Assembly: GCA_030610815.1 (NCBI GenBank)
Contig: JAUWRA010000003.1
Span: 1 to 38,147, forward strand
Length of the DNA stretch: 38,147 nucleotides
Direction: 5' to 3'
From: Methanosarcinales archaeon
GTDB taxonomy: Archaea > Halobacteriota > Methanosarcinia > Methanosarcinales > Methanocomedenaceae
Shown here: piece after piece, positions 1 through 9,266 of the stretch
How the letters are laid out: each line of letters opens with the position of its first letter
Numbering within the stretch: the stretch's first letter is position 1
Translations under genes and position numbers: made by a program
The notes under the pieces: generated by a model
The model's input: the letters and a program-made list of their open reading frames with translations, nothing else
What the model was told of the DNA's origin: nothing
Database searches by the model: none

Positions 1-128
1 AAATATCTTTTTAAATTTTGACATGATCCTTCTCTCAGTATTTGAGCAGCATAAACTTAAACACACACTCCATTATGTTTTTGTAGCATAAACTATATTC
101 TCAACATCACTGTCAGGAGGAATGACCA

Positions 129-1106
129 CTGGACCTTGAAAAGATCGCACATGAACTCCGTACCTTTGAAGGATTGACACGAAAGAAACCCATAGCAGAC
201 ATTGTAAACATCTTCGAGACCGTACGCTCAGAATACGGTGACTGTATCGTAGACTTCGGGGACGATGCAGCAGTCCTGGATACGGGCACCGATGATGTGG
301 TACTGTTCGCAGCCGACGGGATATGGGGTCGGCTCCTGGATGCCAGTCCCTGGTGGGCAGGCTACAGTTCGGTACTGGTCAACGTCAATGACATCTCTGC
401 CATGGGCGGCAGGCCCCTGGGTATGGTCAATGTACTTGCCAGCAGCAAGAAAAAAGCATGTCTGGAACTGCTAAACGGCATCAAGGCAGGCATCTCCAAG
501 TTCGGCGTCCCGATGGTGGGCGGACACCTGCATCCCGACACACCACATACATCGCTATCAGTGGCCATTGTAGGTACAGCCAAAAAGGACTGCCTGATTC
601 GCAGCGATACCGCAAAAGCAGGGGATATTATCATCGCAGCATACGACATGGAAGGCCAGGTGGGTCCAAATTCTCCGTACAGCTGGGACAGCACCACAAT
701 GAAGAGCCCTGCCGAAGTCAGGGAGAAATACCTGGTAATGCAGACCATCGGTGAGGCGCATGTCGTCAATTCGGGCAAGGATATCAGCAACCCGGGTACC
801 CTTGGTACACTTGGTATGCTGCTTGAGACCAGTCATAAGGGTGCGGTAGTGGACCTGGAAAAGATACCAGTGCCTGAAGGAGTGGACTTTATCCAGTGGC
901 TCAAGATATATCCTGCCACCGGATATATTGTAACAGCCGCCCCTGAAAATGCCAGTCGCTGTATCGAACTGTTCGAAGAAGTGGGTATTACCGCCTGCAT
1001 GATCGGTGAGATCACTGACGATAAGTGCCTGACTATGATACACAAGAATGACAGCTGCCAGTTGTTTGATTTCAACAAGGACATCATCACAGGTATTACC
1101 CTGTAG
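129..1106 (+). CDS. Methanogenesis marker protein 2-like (AIR synthase/PurM-related ATP-binding family)
   Basis: ORF 174-1106; in-frame codons extend upstream to CTG 129 (LDLEKIAHELRTFEGLTRKKP) 8 nt after GGAGG (116-120). Motifs DFGDDAAVL, NVNDISAMGG, VGGHLHPD typical of AIR-synthase-like marker 2 proteins. Confidence 0.85.
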   Translation: MDLEKIAHELRTFEGLTRKKPIADIVNIFETVRSEYGDCIVDFGDDAAVLDTGTDDVVLFAADGIWGRLLDASPWWAGYSSVLVNVNDISAMGGRPLGMVNVLASSKKKACLELLNGIKAGISKFGVPMVGGHLHPDTPHTSLSVAIVGTAKKDCLIRSDTAKAGDIIIAAYDMEGQVGPNSPYSWDSTTMKSPAEVREKYLVMQTIGEAHVVNSGKDISNPGTLGTLGMLLETSHKGAVVDLEKIPVPEGVDFIQWLKIYPATGYIVTAAPENASRCIELFEEVGITACMIGEITDDKCLTMIHKNDSCQLFDFNKDIITGITL

Positions 1107-1117
1107 CTTTGCGGGAG

Positions 1118-1534
1118 GTGCCAATAATTCCTGATATTAAAGGTATAGCCAGGTCGACCCTGGAGTTCATTATTGAGGTTTCCCGCTCATCAGCACCGAA
1201 TGAGTTTGCAGGGTTGATGCGGGCCGAGGAAGGGGTCATCAAGGATGTGATATTCCTGCCCGGCACTGAATCATCCCAGGTCAGCGCCGTTTTGAGATTA
1301 TACATGATGCCCAATCTCAGTATCGCAGGTTCTGTCCACAGCCACCCATCATCCAACAACAACCCTTCAAGGGCCGACCTTGCACTGTTTGCCAGGATAG
1401 GAGATTATCACATTATTGTAGGTGCACCGTATAATATGCGTTCATGGCGCTGCTATAATGCGAACGGTCATTCCAGGGTGCTGGATGTGCTGGATATCGA
1501 GTTCGATGATGACGAAGATTTTGACCTCCTCTGA
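1118..1534 (+). CDS. Mov34/MPN/PAD-1 (JAMM metalloprotease-like) protein
   Basis: JAMM-like signature GSVHSHPSSNNNPSRADL; GTG 1118 or TTG 1109 start. Confidence 0.8.
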   Translation: MPIIPDIKGIARSTLEFIIEVSRSSAPNEFAGLMRAEEGVIKDVIFLPGTESSQVSAVLRLYMMPNLSIAGSVHSHPSSNNNPSRADLALFARIGDYHIIVGAPYNMRSWRCYNANGHSRVLDVLDIEFDDDEDFDLL

Positions 1535-1584
1535 CCCACCTGGAACAGATAATACATATATATAATCCGTATAATTTTATATTG

Positions 1585-2571
1585 ATGCATTCAGTCAGGA
1601 CATGGTTTGGGATTTTTTCAGTTGATGGCGGAATAATACATTCCTGTGATCTTTACCAAAAAGATGTTAAGAGCCTTGCAGGCAGGTTACAAGAGATGCC
1701 CGAGGTACTGGAATGTAATGAGGTCTGTGGGATCGATATATGCAGCCTGGCAAAGGATTGGGGTTTTATCGCATCGGAAAATGAGTATGATGAACTGTTC
1801 CGTGAGGTGAACATAGAATATGCCATGATGCAGGTCACTGCATCCGGGTCGGATGAACATATCCTTATCCAGTTCATTGATGCCCTGGATGACCTTGACA
1901 AGAACACCAATGCACTGTCTGAGAGGTTAAAGGAACTATATGACCTGCATTTTCCAGAACTCGGGTTAAAGGGCGAGCCACTTGTCAGGTTCATATCAAA
2001 GTATGGTGTAAGGAACGATATTTCAAGCTGGAATCTCGAAGATACAAAGATCGTGGAGCGGGCCAGGAACTCATCAGGAATGGAACTGCCGGAACCATGG
2101 GGGACAAGTATAATTGGACTGGCTGCCAGTATTGCAGGGTTATATGACAACAAGAACCGGATATCACTGGATATCGAGGAATACATGAATAACAACTTAC
2201 CCAACCTTTCAGCCGTAGCCGGTGCCCATGTGGGTGCCAGGCTGCTGGGCATTGTGGGGAGTTCAAAAAAACTTGCCAGTATGCCTTCAAGCACTATCCA
2301 GGTACTGGGGGCTGAAAAAGCATTGTTTAAACACCTTAGGGGGAATGCCCCTTCACCCAAACACGGCGTAATATTCCAGCATCCCCTTGTCAAAGAATCA
2401 CCCTGGTGGCTGCGGGGTAAGATCTCAAGGGTGCTGGCTTCTAAAATATCAATTGCTGTACGTATAGATTATTATTCCGGGATATTTAATGACGATATTG
2501 CTAAAGACCTGTACCGAAAAGTGGATGAGCTGCATAAAAAATATCCCAAACCCAGGAGAAAGAGGAAATAG
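1585..2571 (+). CDS. nop5: C/D box snoRNP-like Nop5/Nop56 protein
   Basis: Nop domain motifs: LPNLSAVAGAHVGARLLGIVGSSKKLASMPSSTIQVLGAEKALFKHL, PKHGVIFQHPLV, RGKISRVLASKISIAVRIDYYSG; basic C-terminal tail PKPRRKRK. Confidence 0.92.
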   Translation: MHSVRTWFGIFSVDGGIIHSCDLYQKDVKSLAGRLQEMPEVLECNEVCGIDICSLAKDWGFIASENEYDELFREVNIEYAMMQVTASGSDEHILIQFIDALDDLDKNTNALSERLKELYDLHFPELGLKGEPLVRFISKYGVRNDISSWNLEDTKIVERARNSSGMELPEPWGTSIIGLAASIAGLYDNKNRISLDIEEYMNNNLPNLSAVAGAHVGARLLGIVGSSKKLASMPSSTIQVLGAEKALFKHLRGNAPSPKHGVIFQHPLVKESPWWLRGKISRVLASKISIAVRIDYYSGIFNDDIAKDLYRKVDELHKKYPKPRRKRK

Positions 2572-2746
2572 TTCGATTTAAGTATACGAAGACCCTGTTC
2601 TGTCAGTACGGGGATAGTTATTGAGGACATAGAGAATTATGCTCTTTAATTGCTGATAAAATCCATAATCCATCTAATCACTAAAATTAGGCGCCAATGA
2701 AATTCAAAAATGCCCTAGACATGCACTATCAAAAGGAGAAAATAAT

Positions 2747-3229
2747 TCAATCTTTTAAAATATCTTCTTTTGCTTTTATAATTGTCCAGTCATTCTTTTC
2801 AATATCTTCGATTAGCTTTTTTAATTCCTCATAATTCAGGATATTTTTTAATTTTAACGCTCTCAAAACGTCTTCTAAATCCAGAAAATATGTATTATTT
2901 TTTTTGCAATGATTTTTTACAACTTTATCATTCGTTATCAAAACACCCTTTCTTGATTTGCATAATGCTAGCAATTGGCACTCACCCTCATGCAAATCTT
3001 TTTCATTTTCTAACAGATTTCTAAAATCTCTAAATTCATCTTCCGAAAGGAGAATAATTTCAACTTCAGTTAAGATATCATCCAAATAAGGATACCCTGC
3101 ACGTTTAGCCCGCGCAAGTTATTCATAAATGGATGGAGCTATATTTAGGTTTTGGAAAAGCGCCTTAAGATATTTTATACCCCCAACTTTTACAAATGCA
3201 CTTAGAATATCTGTGTCCACAAAAAACAT
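2747..3229 (-). pseudogene. PIN-domain toxin-like gene interrupted by an in-frame TAA
   Basis: Minus strand reads MFFVDTDILSAFVKVGGIKYLKALFQNLNIAPSIYE-TAA-LARAKRAGYPYLDDILTEVEIILL...; ATG at 3229 and ORF 3085-2747 share one frame, stop codon at 3121-3119. Confidence 0.75.
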
Positions 3230-3555
3230 CAAATTATTCCAATTTTTTTCAGTTTGGCATCCATTTCCAGAGCAGATTTGCCTTCTGTTTCTCTTACTAT
3301 ACCTCTTGCTGCCATAACCTCTTTGAACTCGATTGTAGTGAAACCAGAAAGTTCAGCAGCCCTTCCCATTGAAATTTTTCCTGCAAGGTAAAGTTCTATA
3401 CTCAGAGAAATTTTCAATTCTGTTTTTGTATTTAATAGTGTCCTGAAAGCATCTCTTAATAAATCTGACTTTGAAGCATAATATCCTCTTTTTACAAGAA
3501 TATCAACCTCTTCATTTATATTCTCTGAAATGTCTAATGCTTCCATTTCATTCAC
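3229..3555 (-). CDS. Antitoxin (RHH/UPF0175-like) preceding the PIN gene
   Basis: N-term RHH-like INEEVDILVKRGYYASKSDLLRDAFRTLL plus UPF0175-like MGRAAELSGFTTIEFKEVMAARGI; stop/start overlap (TGATG) with PIN gene. Confidence 0.75.
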   Translation of the reverse strand: MNEMEALDISENINEEVDILVKRGYYASKSDLLRDAFRTLLNTKTELKISLSIELYLAGKISMGRAAELSGFTTIEFKEVMAARGIVRETEGKSALEMDAKLKKIGII

Positions 3556-3719
3556 AAAATTACTATTGAATTCAAAACTTTAAATAGCTTTTCAAATATA
3601 ACTGTATTTATTTTTATTAATCGGTCGCATGCACCTGATTACATACATAAAAATCAAGAAAACCTAACAATGTCAAAAGAATGAGCATCCTCCTGATGCC
3701 TCCCATTTCTAACGGGGGT

Positions 3720-4580
3720 GACTCACCTCAAACAAGCATCAACAAACCTGATCGGGAACTCCTGGTAAGAAGCTGCATGCAAATGGGAATAAACAGCCAG
3801 TGTATTTCCTGACATCAAACCATCATACATTTCTTTTATCCCAATGCCCCTTGTCAGTTTAATCCCGAACTTTACATTATCCGGCAGGTCGATGATCTCT
3901 GAATGATGGAACTCATGCCCTAAAAACATGTTATCTTTACGCCTGCGGGAGTATCCTCGATAAAACTGCCCTGGCTGTAACTTACCACCCTGGTCTGTCC
4001 CATCAATGTCTTGCCTGGCAGTGCGCCCACCATCAGGTGTTCCCCTTAAGGCATATCTGCACTGCGGTAGGATGATGATCGTATCTTTCCAGTGATAAGT
4101 GCCTGGGTCAGGTACATAAGCCCCCCGCATTCTGCAAAGATAGGAAGACCTGATCGGGACATCTCTTTGATGTGGTCCCGCATTTCCTCGTTGGCAGCCA
4201 GTTCCGGTGCAAACAGTTCCGGATATCCTCCGCCTATGTACATACCGTCCACATCAGGCGGGTGGGTGTCGTTCACAGGACTGAAATATTCCAGTTTTGC
4301 ACCCGCCATCTCAAGCAGGTCCAGGTTGTCCCGGTAATATGAGATCCCTTATCCTGCTTATGCGCTGGTCAAAATCATCCGGCTTGCGCCGTCCCTCCAT
4401 TACAGGAATAAGCCCAAGGTGACGCATACTTATCTTCATTAATTCGTCGCGTTTCACCTCGCCTATGACCGGTGTCCCTGTGTATGTCTCTATGGCCTCC
4501 CTGGCCTTGCGTGAGTGCCTGGCTCCGCCGATATTGTTCAGTATTACGCCTGCAATATTGATCTCGGGGTCAAAGGTTTT
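3720..4580 (-). pseudogene. Degenerate partial duplicate of cfbB/cbiA (cobyrinate/Ni-sirohydrochlorin a,c-diamide synthase)
   Basis: Long, nearly identical match to 5579-6590 (minus strand) but with 5' truncation, an internal deletion (~150 bp, equivalent to ~6196-6343), a stop codon in place of the PEG glutamate (ccttaagg vs ccttcagg) and a 1-nt indel; three broken ORFs. Confidence 0.9.
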
Positions 4581-4772
4581 CAGTTGATAATGGAACATTT
4601 AAGATGTTAACTTCGTGTGTTGGAAATTCTTATAACTTTAATGTGTCGTGGAAAGTTGTTTTTGTGACGCCTGCATGGTGTGTTTTATGTGGTGGGTTGC
4701 ATGACTTAATATAGAAGAAGACTGAAACAGGTATTTAATGATTGAAGTTGGTACAATACCAAGAGGAAGATA

Positions 4773-5018
4773 ATGTCTTTAGCAGTTCTAAGTGAAATCG
4801 AAAAAACAGTCAGCCATTTACCTCATAATGAACAGTTACGGTTGATCGAGCAACTTGTTCATCACTTGCGAGAAGATTTGATGGTAAGTGATGAAGTTGA
4901 ACAGGCTACTTTCGAGAGCCAACTTGCTGCGATGGCAGCGGATTCTGAGATTCAAAATGAGTTGCAAAAGATTGATCAAGAGTTTGTTGCATCGGAAGCT
5001 GATGGACTGGAAAATTGA
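4773..5018 (+). CDS. Antitoxin of MazF-type TA pair
   Basis: 81-aa acidic protein, 4-nt overlap with downstream MazF-like gene. Confidence 0.7.
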   Translation: MSLAVLSEIEKTVSHLPHNEQLRLIEQLVHHLREDLMVSDEVEQATFESQLAAMAADSEIQNELQKIDQEFVASEADGLEN

Positions 5019-5368
5019 TAATGAGCATTCATCGCGGAGATATTTATTTTGTTAATCTGAATCCTGTGAAAGGGCGAGAGCAAGCAGGGCCGCGTCCTGT
5101 ATTGGTTTTATCAATAGATGCAATCAATGAACTACCTCTTGTGGTCACGGTTGTTGTTGGAACAAAGGGGCAAAATATTTCCCGTAATTTCCCAACAAAC
5201 GTTCGTGTATCACCAGAAGATAGTGGTCTACCATTAGAGACAATTTTCTTATGCTTTCAAATTCGTTCATTGGATCCAAAACGCTTTCCCGGAAAACCGG
5301 CAGGTAAACTTTCTGAGGATGTATTGGAAAGGATTGAAATGGTCGTTCGTCATTGCCTTGGTCTGTAA
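5015..5368 (+). CDS. mazF: MazF/PemK family endoribonuclease toxin
   Basis: RGDIYFVNLNPVKGREQAGPRPVLVLS ... typical MazF/PemK N-terminus; ...LFCFQIRSLDPKRF region. Confidence 0.9.
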   Translation: MIMSIHRGDIYFVNLNPVKGREQAGPRPVLVLSIDAINELPLVVTVVVGTKGQNISRNFPTNVRVSPEDSGLPLETIFLCFQIRSLDPKRFPGKPAGKLSEDVLERIEMVVRHCLGL

Positions 5369-5578
5369 CAGATGCTATGGTCAGTCTATCATCTGCCGAA
5401 AAATCTCAGGAATTTCAGATAGTATTGTGTATGCAATTTGCTCCATCTCTCAAGTATTCCACACTTCGCAAATGTCGATAACGATAGTCAAACTTGCGCC
5501 GGCATCAGAGAACACACGCCCGACATCATGCTCGTGGATGCCTTGGACTTGTAGTCAGAGCATGGGGTGGTCGTTGAC

Positions 5579-7045
5579 TCACTCCAAGCAAGCATCAACA
5601 AACCTGATCGGGAACTCCTGGTAAGAAGCTGCATGCAAATGGGAATAAACAGCCAGTGTATTTCCTGACATCAAGCCATCATACATCTCTTTTATCCCAA
5701 TGCCCCTTGTCAGCTTGATCCCGAACTTTGCATTATCCGGCAGGTCGATGATCTCTGAATGATGGAACTCATGCCCTAAAAACATGTTCTCTTTATTGCC
5801 TACCGGAGTATCCTCGATAAAACTGCCCTGGCTGTAGCTTACCACCCTGGTATGCCCCATCAATGTCTTGCCTGGCAGTGCGCCCACCATCTGGTGTTCA
5901 CCTTCAGGCATATCTGCACTGCGGTAGGATGATGATCGTATCTTTCCAGTGATAAGTGCCTGGGTCAGGTACATAAGCCCCCCGCATTCTGCAAAGATAG
6001 GAAGACCGGATCCGGACATCTCTTTGATCTGGTCCCGCATTTCCTCGTTGGCAGCCAGTTCGGGTGCAAATAGTTCCGGGTATCCTCCACCAATATACAT
6101 GCCGTCCACATCAGGCGGCTGGGTATCATTCACAGGACTAAAATATTCCAGTTTTGCACCAGCCATCTCAAGCAGGTCCAGGTTATCCCGGTAATAGAAA
6201 TTGAATGCCTCATCCAGCGCTACACCTATAACTGGTTTTTCGGATATCGGTCTGGGAATGAATACCCTGGGTCCCGGCTTCTCAATCGGTATTGTGCCCC
6301 CGGCAATCTCGATCAGCGTATCGATCTCGATCCCTTCCCTGATGATATCCCTTATCCCGCTTATGCGCTGGTCAAAATCATCCAGCTTGCGCCGCCCCTC
6401 CATTACAGGGATGAGCCCCAGGTGACGCATACTTATATTCATGGATTCGTCGCGTTTTACCTCGCCTATGACCGGGGTCTCTGTGTATGTCTCTATGGCC
6501 TCCCTGGCCTTACGCGAATGCCTGACCCCGCCGATATTGTTCAGTATTACGCCTGCAATATTGATCTCGGGGTCAAAGGACTTGTATCCCATTACCAGTG
6601 CTGCCGCACTGCGGGTAATACTGCGGGCATTGATGACCAGAATAACAGGACAGTCCAGTATCTTAGCTATCTGTGCCGTACTTCCAATATCACTTAAACC
6701 CTCCAGTCCTTCATAAAGCCCCCTTACCCCTTCGATAACAGCAATGTCAGCACCGCCTTCATAGTCGATGCCGTGATGGAACACTTCCAGTACTGTGTTC
6801 CTGGACATGAGGTGCCCGTCCAGGTTACGGCTGGGACGGCCCGAGACCTCGGTATGGTAGCTGGGGTCGATATAGTCCAGCCCCACCTTGAAAGGCTGTA
6901 CGCGCATTCCCCTGTGACTCATTACCGATATCAGGCCGGTGGAAATAGTGGTCTTACCGCTGGATGAGCGATCACCTGCTATAAGTATGCGGGGAATGTC
7001 CACTAATTCCCTGCTCTGTTCGTGGTCATTCATGTAATAGGTCAA
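5579..7045 (-). CDS. cfbB: Cobyrinate a,c-diamide synthase / Ni-sirohydrochlorin a,c-diamide synthase
   Basis: P-loop RILIAGDRSSSGKTTISTGL, PFKVGLDYIDPSYH, class I amidotransferase GGYPELFAPELAAN, IFAECGGLMYLTQ, LAVYSHLHAA; start may be ATG 7033. Confidence 0.9.
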   Translation of the reverse strand: MTYYMNDHEQSRELVDIPRILIAGDRSSSGKTTISTGLISVMSHRGMRVQPFKVGLDYIDPSYHTEVSGRPSRNLDGHLMSRNTVLEVFHHGIDYEGGADIAVIEGVRGLYEGLEGLSDIGSTAQIAKILDCPVILVINARSITRSAAALVMGYKSFDPEINIAGVILNNIGGVRHSRKAREAIETYTETPVIGEVKRDESMNISMRHLGLIPVMEGRRKLDDFDQRISGIRDIIREGIEIDTLIEIAGGTIPIEKPGPRVFIPRPISEKPVIGVALDEAFNFYYRDNLDLLEMAGAKLEYFSPVNDTQPPDVDGMYIGGGYPELFAPELAANEEMRDQIKEMSGSGLPIFAECGGLMYLTQALITGKIRSSSYRSADMPEGEHQMVGALPGKTLMGHTRVVSYSQGSFIEDTPVGNKENMFLGHEFHHSEIIDLPDNAKFGIKLTRGIGIKEMYDGLMSGNTLAVYSHLHAASYQEFPIRFVDACLE

Positions 7046-7093
7046 GAGACTCTGAAACTATAAATTAATATTTGTTGGAGCTATGTAGAACAT

Positions 7094-7762
7094 ATGAGAC
7101 TGGCTGCACTTACATCAGGCGGGAAGGATTCTATTTATGCTATACAGCTTGCGATAAGGGAAGGACATGAGATAACCGACCTTGTGACAATTGAACCGGA
7201 TAGGGATGATTCCTACATGTTCCATTCTGCAAATATACATATGGTCGACCTGATATCCAGGTCGGCTGGCATCCCGCTCATTACACGAACCACCCGGGGT
7301 GAGAAAGAGAAAGAACTGGAAGACCTGGAAATGGCTTTAGGGCACCTGGATGTTGAAGGGGTGGTAGTGGGGGCCATCGAATCCGAATACCAGGCCAGCC
7401 GTGTCAGGCGTATATGCAATACACTGGGTATTGAAATGGTGGCACCACTGTGGCACGTTGAACCGGAACTGTTGTTAAGGGATATGATCCGGGCCATGGA
7501 TATTATGATAGTGCATGTATCTGCCATGGGCCTGGATGAAGAATGGCTGGGCAGGACTATTGATGGTACTGCAATTGATGCGCTGATATACCTTAACAGG
7601 CGATATGGGATACATATCTGCGGTGAGGGCGGTGAGTATGAAACGCTTACATTGGATGCCCCATTATACAGGTCAAGGATCGAGATACTTGACACAGAGA
7701 TAATCTGGGAAGGGGACAGGGGCATCTATAAGGTGAAGGATGCACGACTTATTGGTAAATAA
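7094..7762 (+). CDS. Diphthine--ammonia ligase-like PP-loop ATPase
   Basis: MRLAALTSGGKDSIYAIQLA PP-loop; CGEGGEYETLTLDAPLY motif. Confidence 0.88.
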   Translation: MRLAALTSGGKDSIYAIQLAIREGHEITDLVTIEPDRDDSYMFHSANIHMVDLISRSAGIPLITRTTRGEKEKELEDLEMALGHLDVEGVVVGAIESEYQASRVRRICNTLGIEMVAPLWHVEPELLLRDMIRAMDIMIVHVSAMGLDEEWLGRTIDGTAIDALIYLNRRYGIHICGEGGEYETLTLDAPLYRSRIEILDTEIIWEGDRGIYKVKDARLIGK

Positions 7763-7906
7763 GCTAAATATTTCTATATCTGTGAAAAATATTAAATAGT
7801 AGGATTGGATAGTTATTAAAAATTAACCCCCTCCCCTTCCTACCCTTATAATTTGAATCTATTTTAATATATATAGTATTATATGTCTATTACTACAATA
7901 CATTCA

Positions 7907-8164
7907 TTATTCTTTCTTTACACCCATCCAACCCTTACCTTTGCAGGTTCTGCAGGGTGATCCTAGTATCATATAACCTCTACCTTTACAGAACTGGCAT
8001 TTTATTAAAGGCTCTTTTACCATGTAAGTCTTTTTTCCGTCACAAACGATGCATGTCTCGCCCTCTACTTCTCCGGCACCAGCACAATATCCACAAGGTT
8101 GTTCAACATAAGTTTTCTCAGGCATATTTATCATCTCACCAAGATTCATTAATACTTGACACAA
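7907..8164 (-). CDS. DnaJ-type zinc-finger-like small protein
   Basis: Repeated CxxCxGxG-like motifs (CGYCAGAG, CIVCDGKK, CQFCKGRG, CRTCKGKG); likely start ATG 8125. Confidence 0.75.
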   Translation of the reverse strand: MCQVLMNLGEMINMPEKTYVEQPCGYCAGAGEVEGETCIVCDGKKTYMVKEPLIKCQFCKGRGYMILGSPCRTCKGKGWMGVKKE

Positions 8165-8262
8165 TTATCATGGTTTATTATTACTTATATATTTGTGGTA
8201 TTGATTTCCATCGATTAACGCATTTTTTCAACGTATAAGAAAGTATATACTCTCCTGTAGGC

Positions 8263-8937
8263 TTAGAAAATGCGAGCCTCAGCGAGCATTTTCTTGAGCA
8301 AGTTCTCAGATGTTTTCCATGAATGCCTGGCAATATCCGGAAGACTTCCATGTTCTTTTATCCACTTTTCCAGGAATTTCCTTGTTTTCGGATCAGACGG
8401 ATATCCGCTGCCCAGCGGCAAACCAATCGTTTTTTCTATCTCCCTCACACACCTGTCCCTACTGACCTTGGCAAGAATGGAAGCAGCCGAGACAATGGGA
8501 AAAAGGTCATCAGCCTTATGTTTTGCTATGATCTCAATAGAAGCCCCGTGTTTTTTACTTACATTCTCCCCAAACCGCTCTTCATTAACATCAGAGGCAT
8601 CCAGGTAAGCTTTTTGTGGGCTAAGCTGGTCCAGTACTTTAGCGTGGCATATCACCATTACCTGGTTCATGGTCATTATCTTCCTGAACTCGTCGATCTG
8701 TCTGGCACTTAACTCAAGGATATAATAATCATCAACCAACTCCCTTATCTTTGATGCAAGGTAATTCCTTCGCATAGGGGAAATGACTTTTGAATCCTTT
8801 ACTCCAAGTTTTTTAAGTTCAGGGAGCCTGCTCTCCTCAATTAGTACTCCTGCAACTATCATGGGACCTAAAACAGGGCCTTTTCCAGCTTCATCTACAC
8901 CAGCTACAAGCATATTATCCATTCCTGAATGTAACAC
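8263..8937 (-). CDS. rnhB: Ribonuclease HII
   Basis: VAGVDEAGKGPVLGPMIVAGV, YLDASDVNEERF, KHKADDLFPIVSAASILAKVSRD motifs. Confidence 0.95.
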   Translation of the reverse strand: MLHSGMDNMLVAGVDEAGKGPVLGPMIVAGVLIEESRLPELKKLGVKDSKVISPMRRNYLASKIRELVDDYYILELSARQIDEFRKIMTMNQVMVICHAKVLDQLSPQKAYLDASDVNEERFGENVSKKHGASIEIIAKHKADDLFPIVSAASILAKVSRDRCVREIEKTIGLPLGSGYPSDPKTRKFLEKWIKEHGSLPDIARHSWKTSENLLKKMLAEARIF

Positions 8938-9109
8938 ATTTGATAAGAGTGATTATATTTGAATGCTTTCTGAAAAAATATAATCCGATTTAGTATATAT
9001 AATCGTGTAGAATTGCGAAAGCGTTTAATAATATTGAATAAATTTAGAGCCAAACCTTGGTCAAATGATAAAATATAATCAACTATTCCCATATGCATTA
9101 TATTTTTCA

Positions 9110-9266
9110 CTATATGCTAGAATATAAAAAAACAAATATAAAAAAATAATAAATAATTTTTAATAAATTAATATATTTACTTAGTATTATAGTGGGAAAT
9201 TGAATTTTAGAATATTTTAGGTTTATTGTAAATATACCTGACCAAATAAAGGAGAGCATACCCCCA
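9110..9266 (+). promoter_or_regulatory. AT-rich promoter/leader region of the CODH/ACS operon
   Basis: Strongly A/T-rich stretch directly upstream of cdhA; GGAG RBS-like at ~9251; exact TATA/TSS not determined. Confidence 0.4.

Noticed and set aside
362-1362. Antisense and alternate-frame ORFs inside the marker-2 and JAMM genes
   Set aside because: Overlap well-supported plus-strand genes and lack family motifs
3723-4598. Three separate minus-strand ORFs (135, 87 and 95 aa)
   Set aside because: They are fragments of one decayed cfbB copy, not independent genes
7046-7093. Short divergent spacer between cfbB and the PP-loop ATPase as a special bidirectional regulator
   Set aside because: Only ~48-60 nt and no distinctive palindrome; ordinary divergent promoter is sufficient
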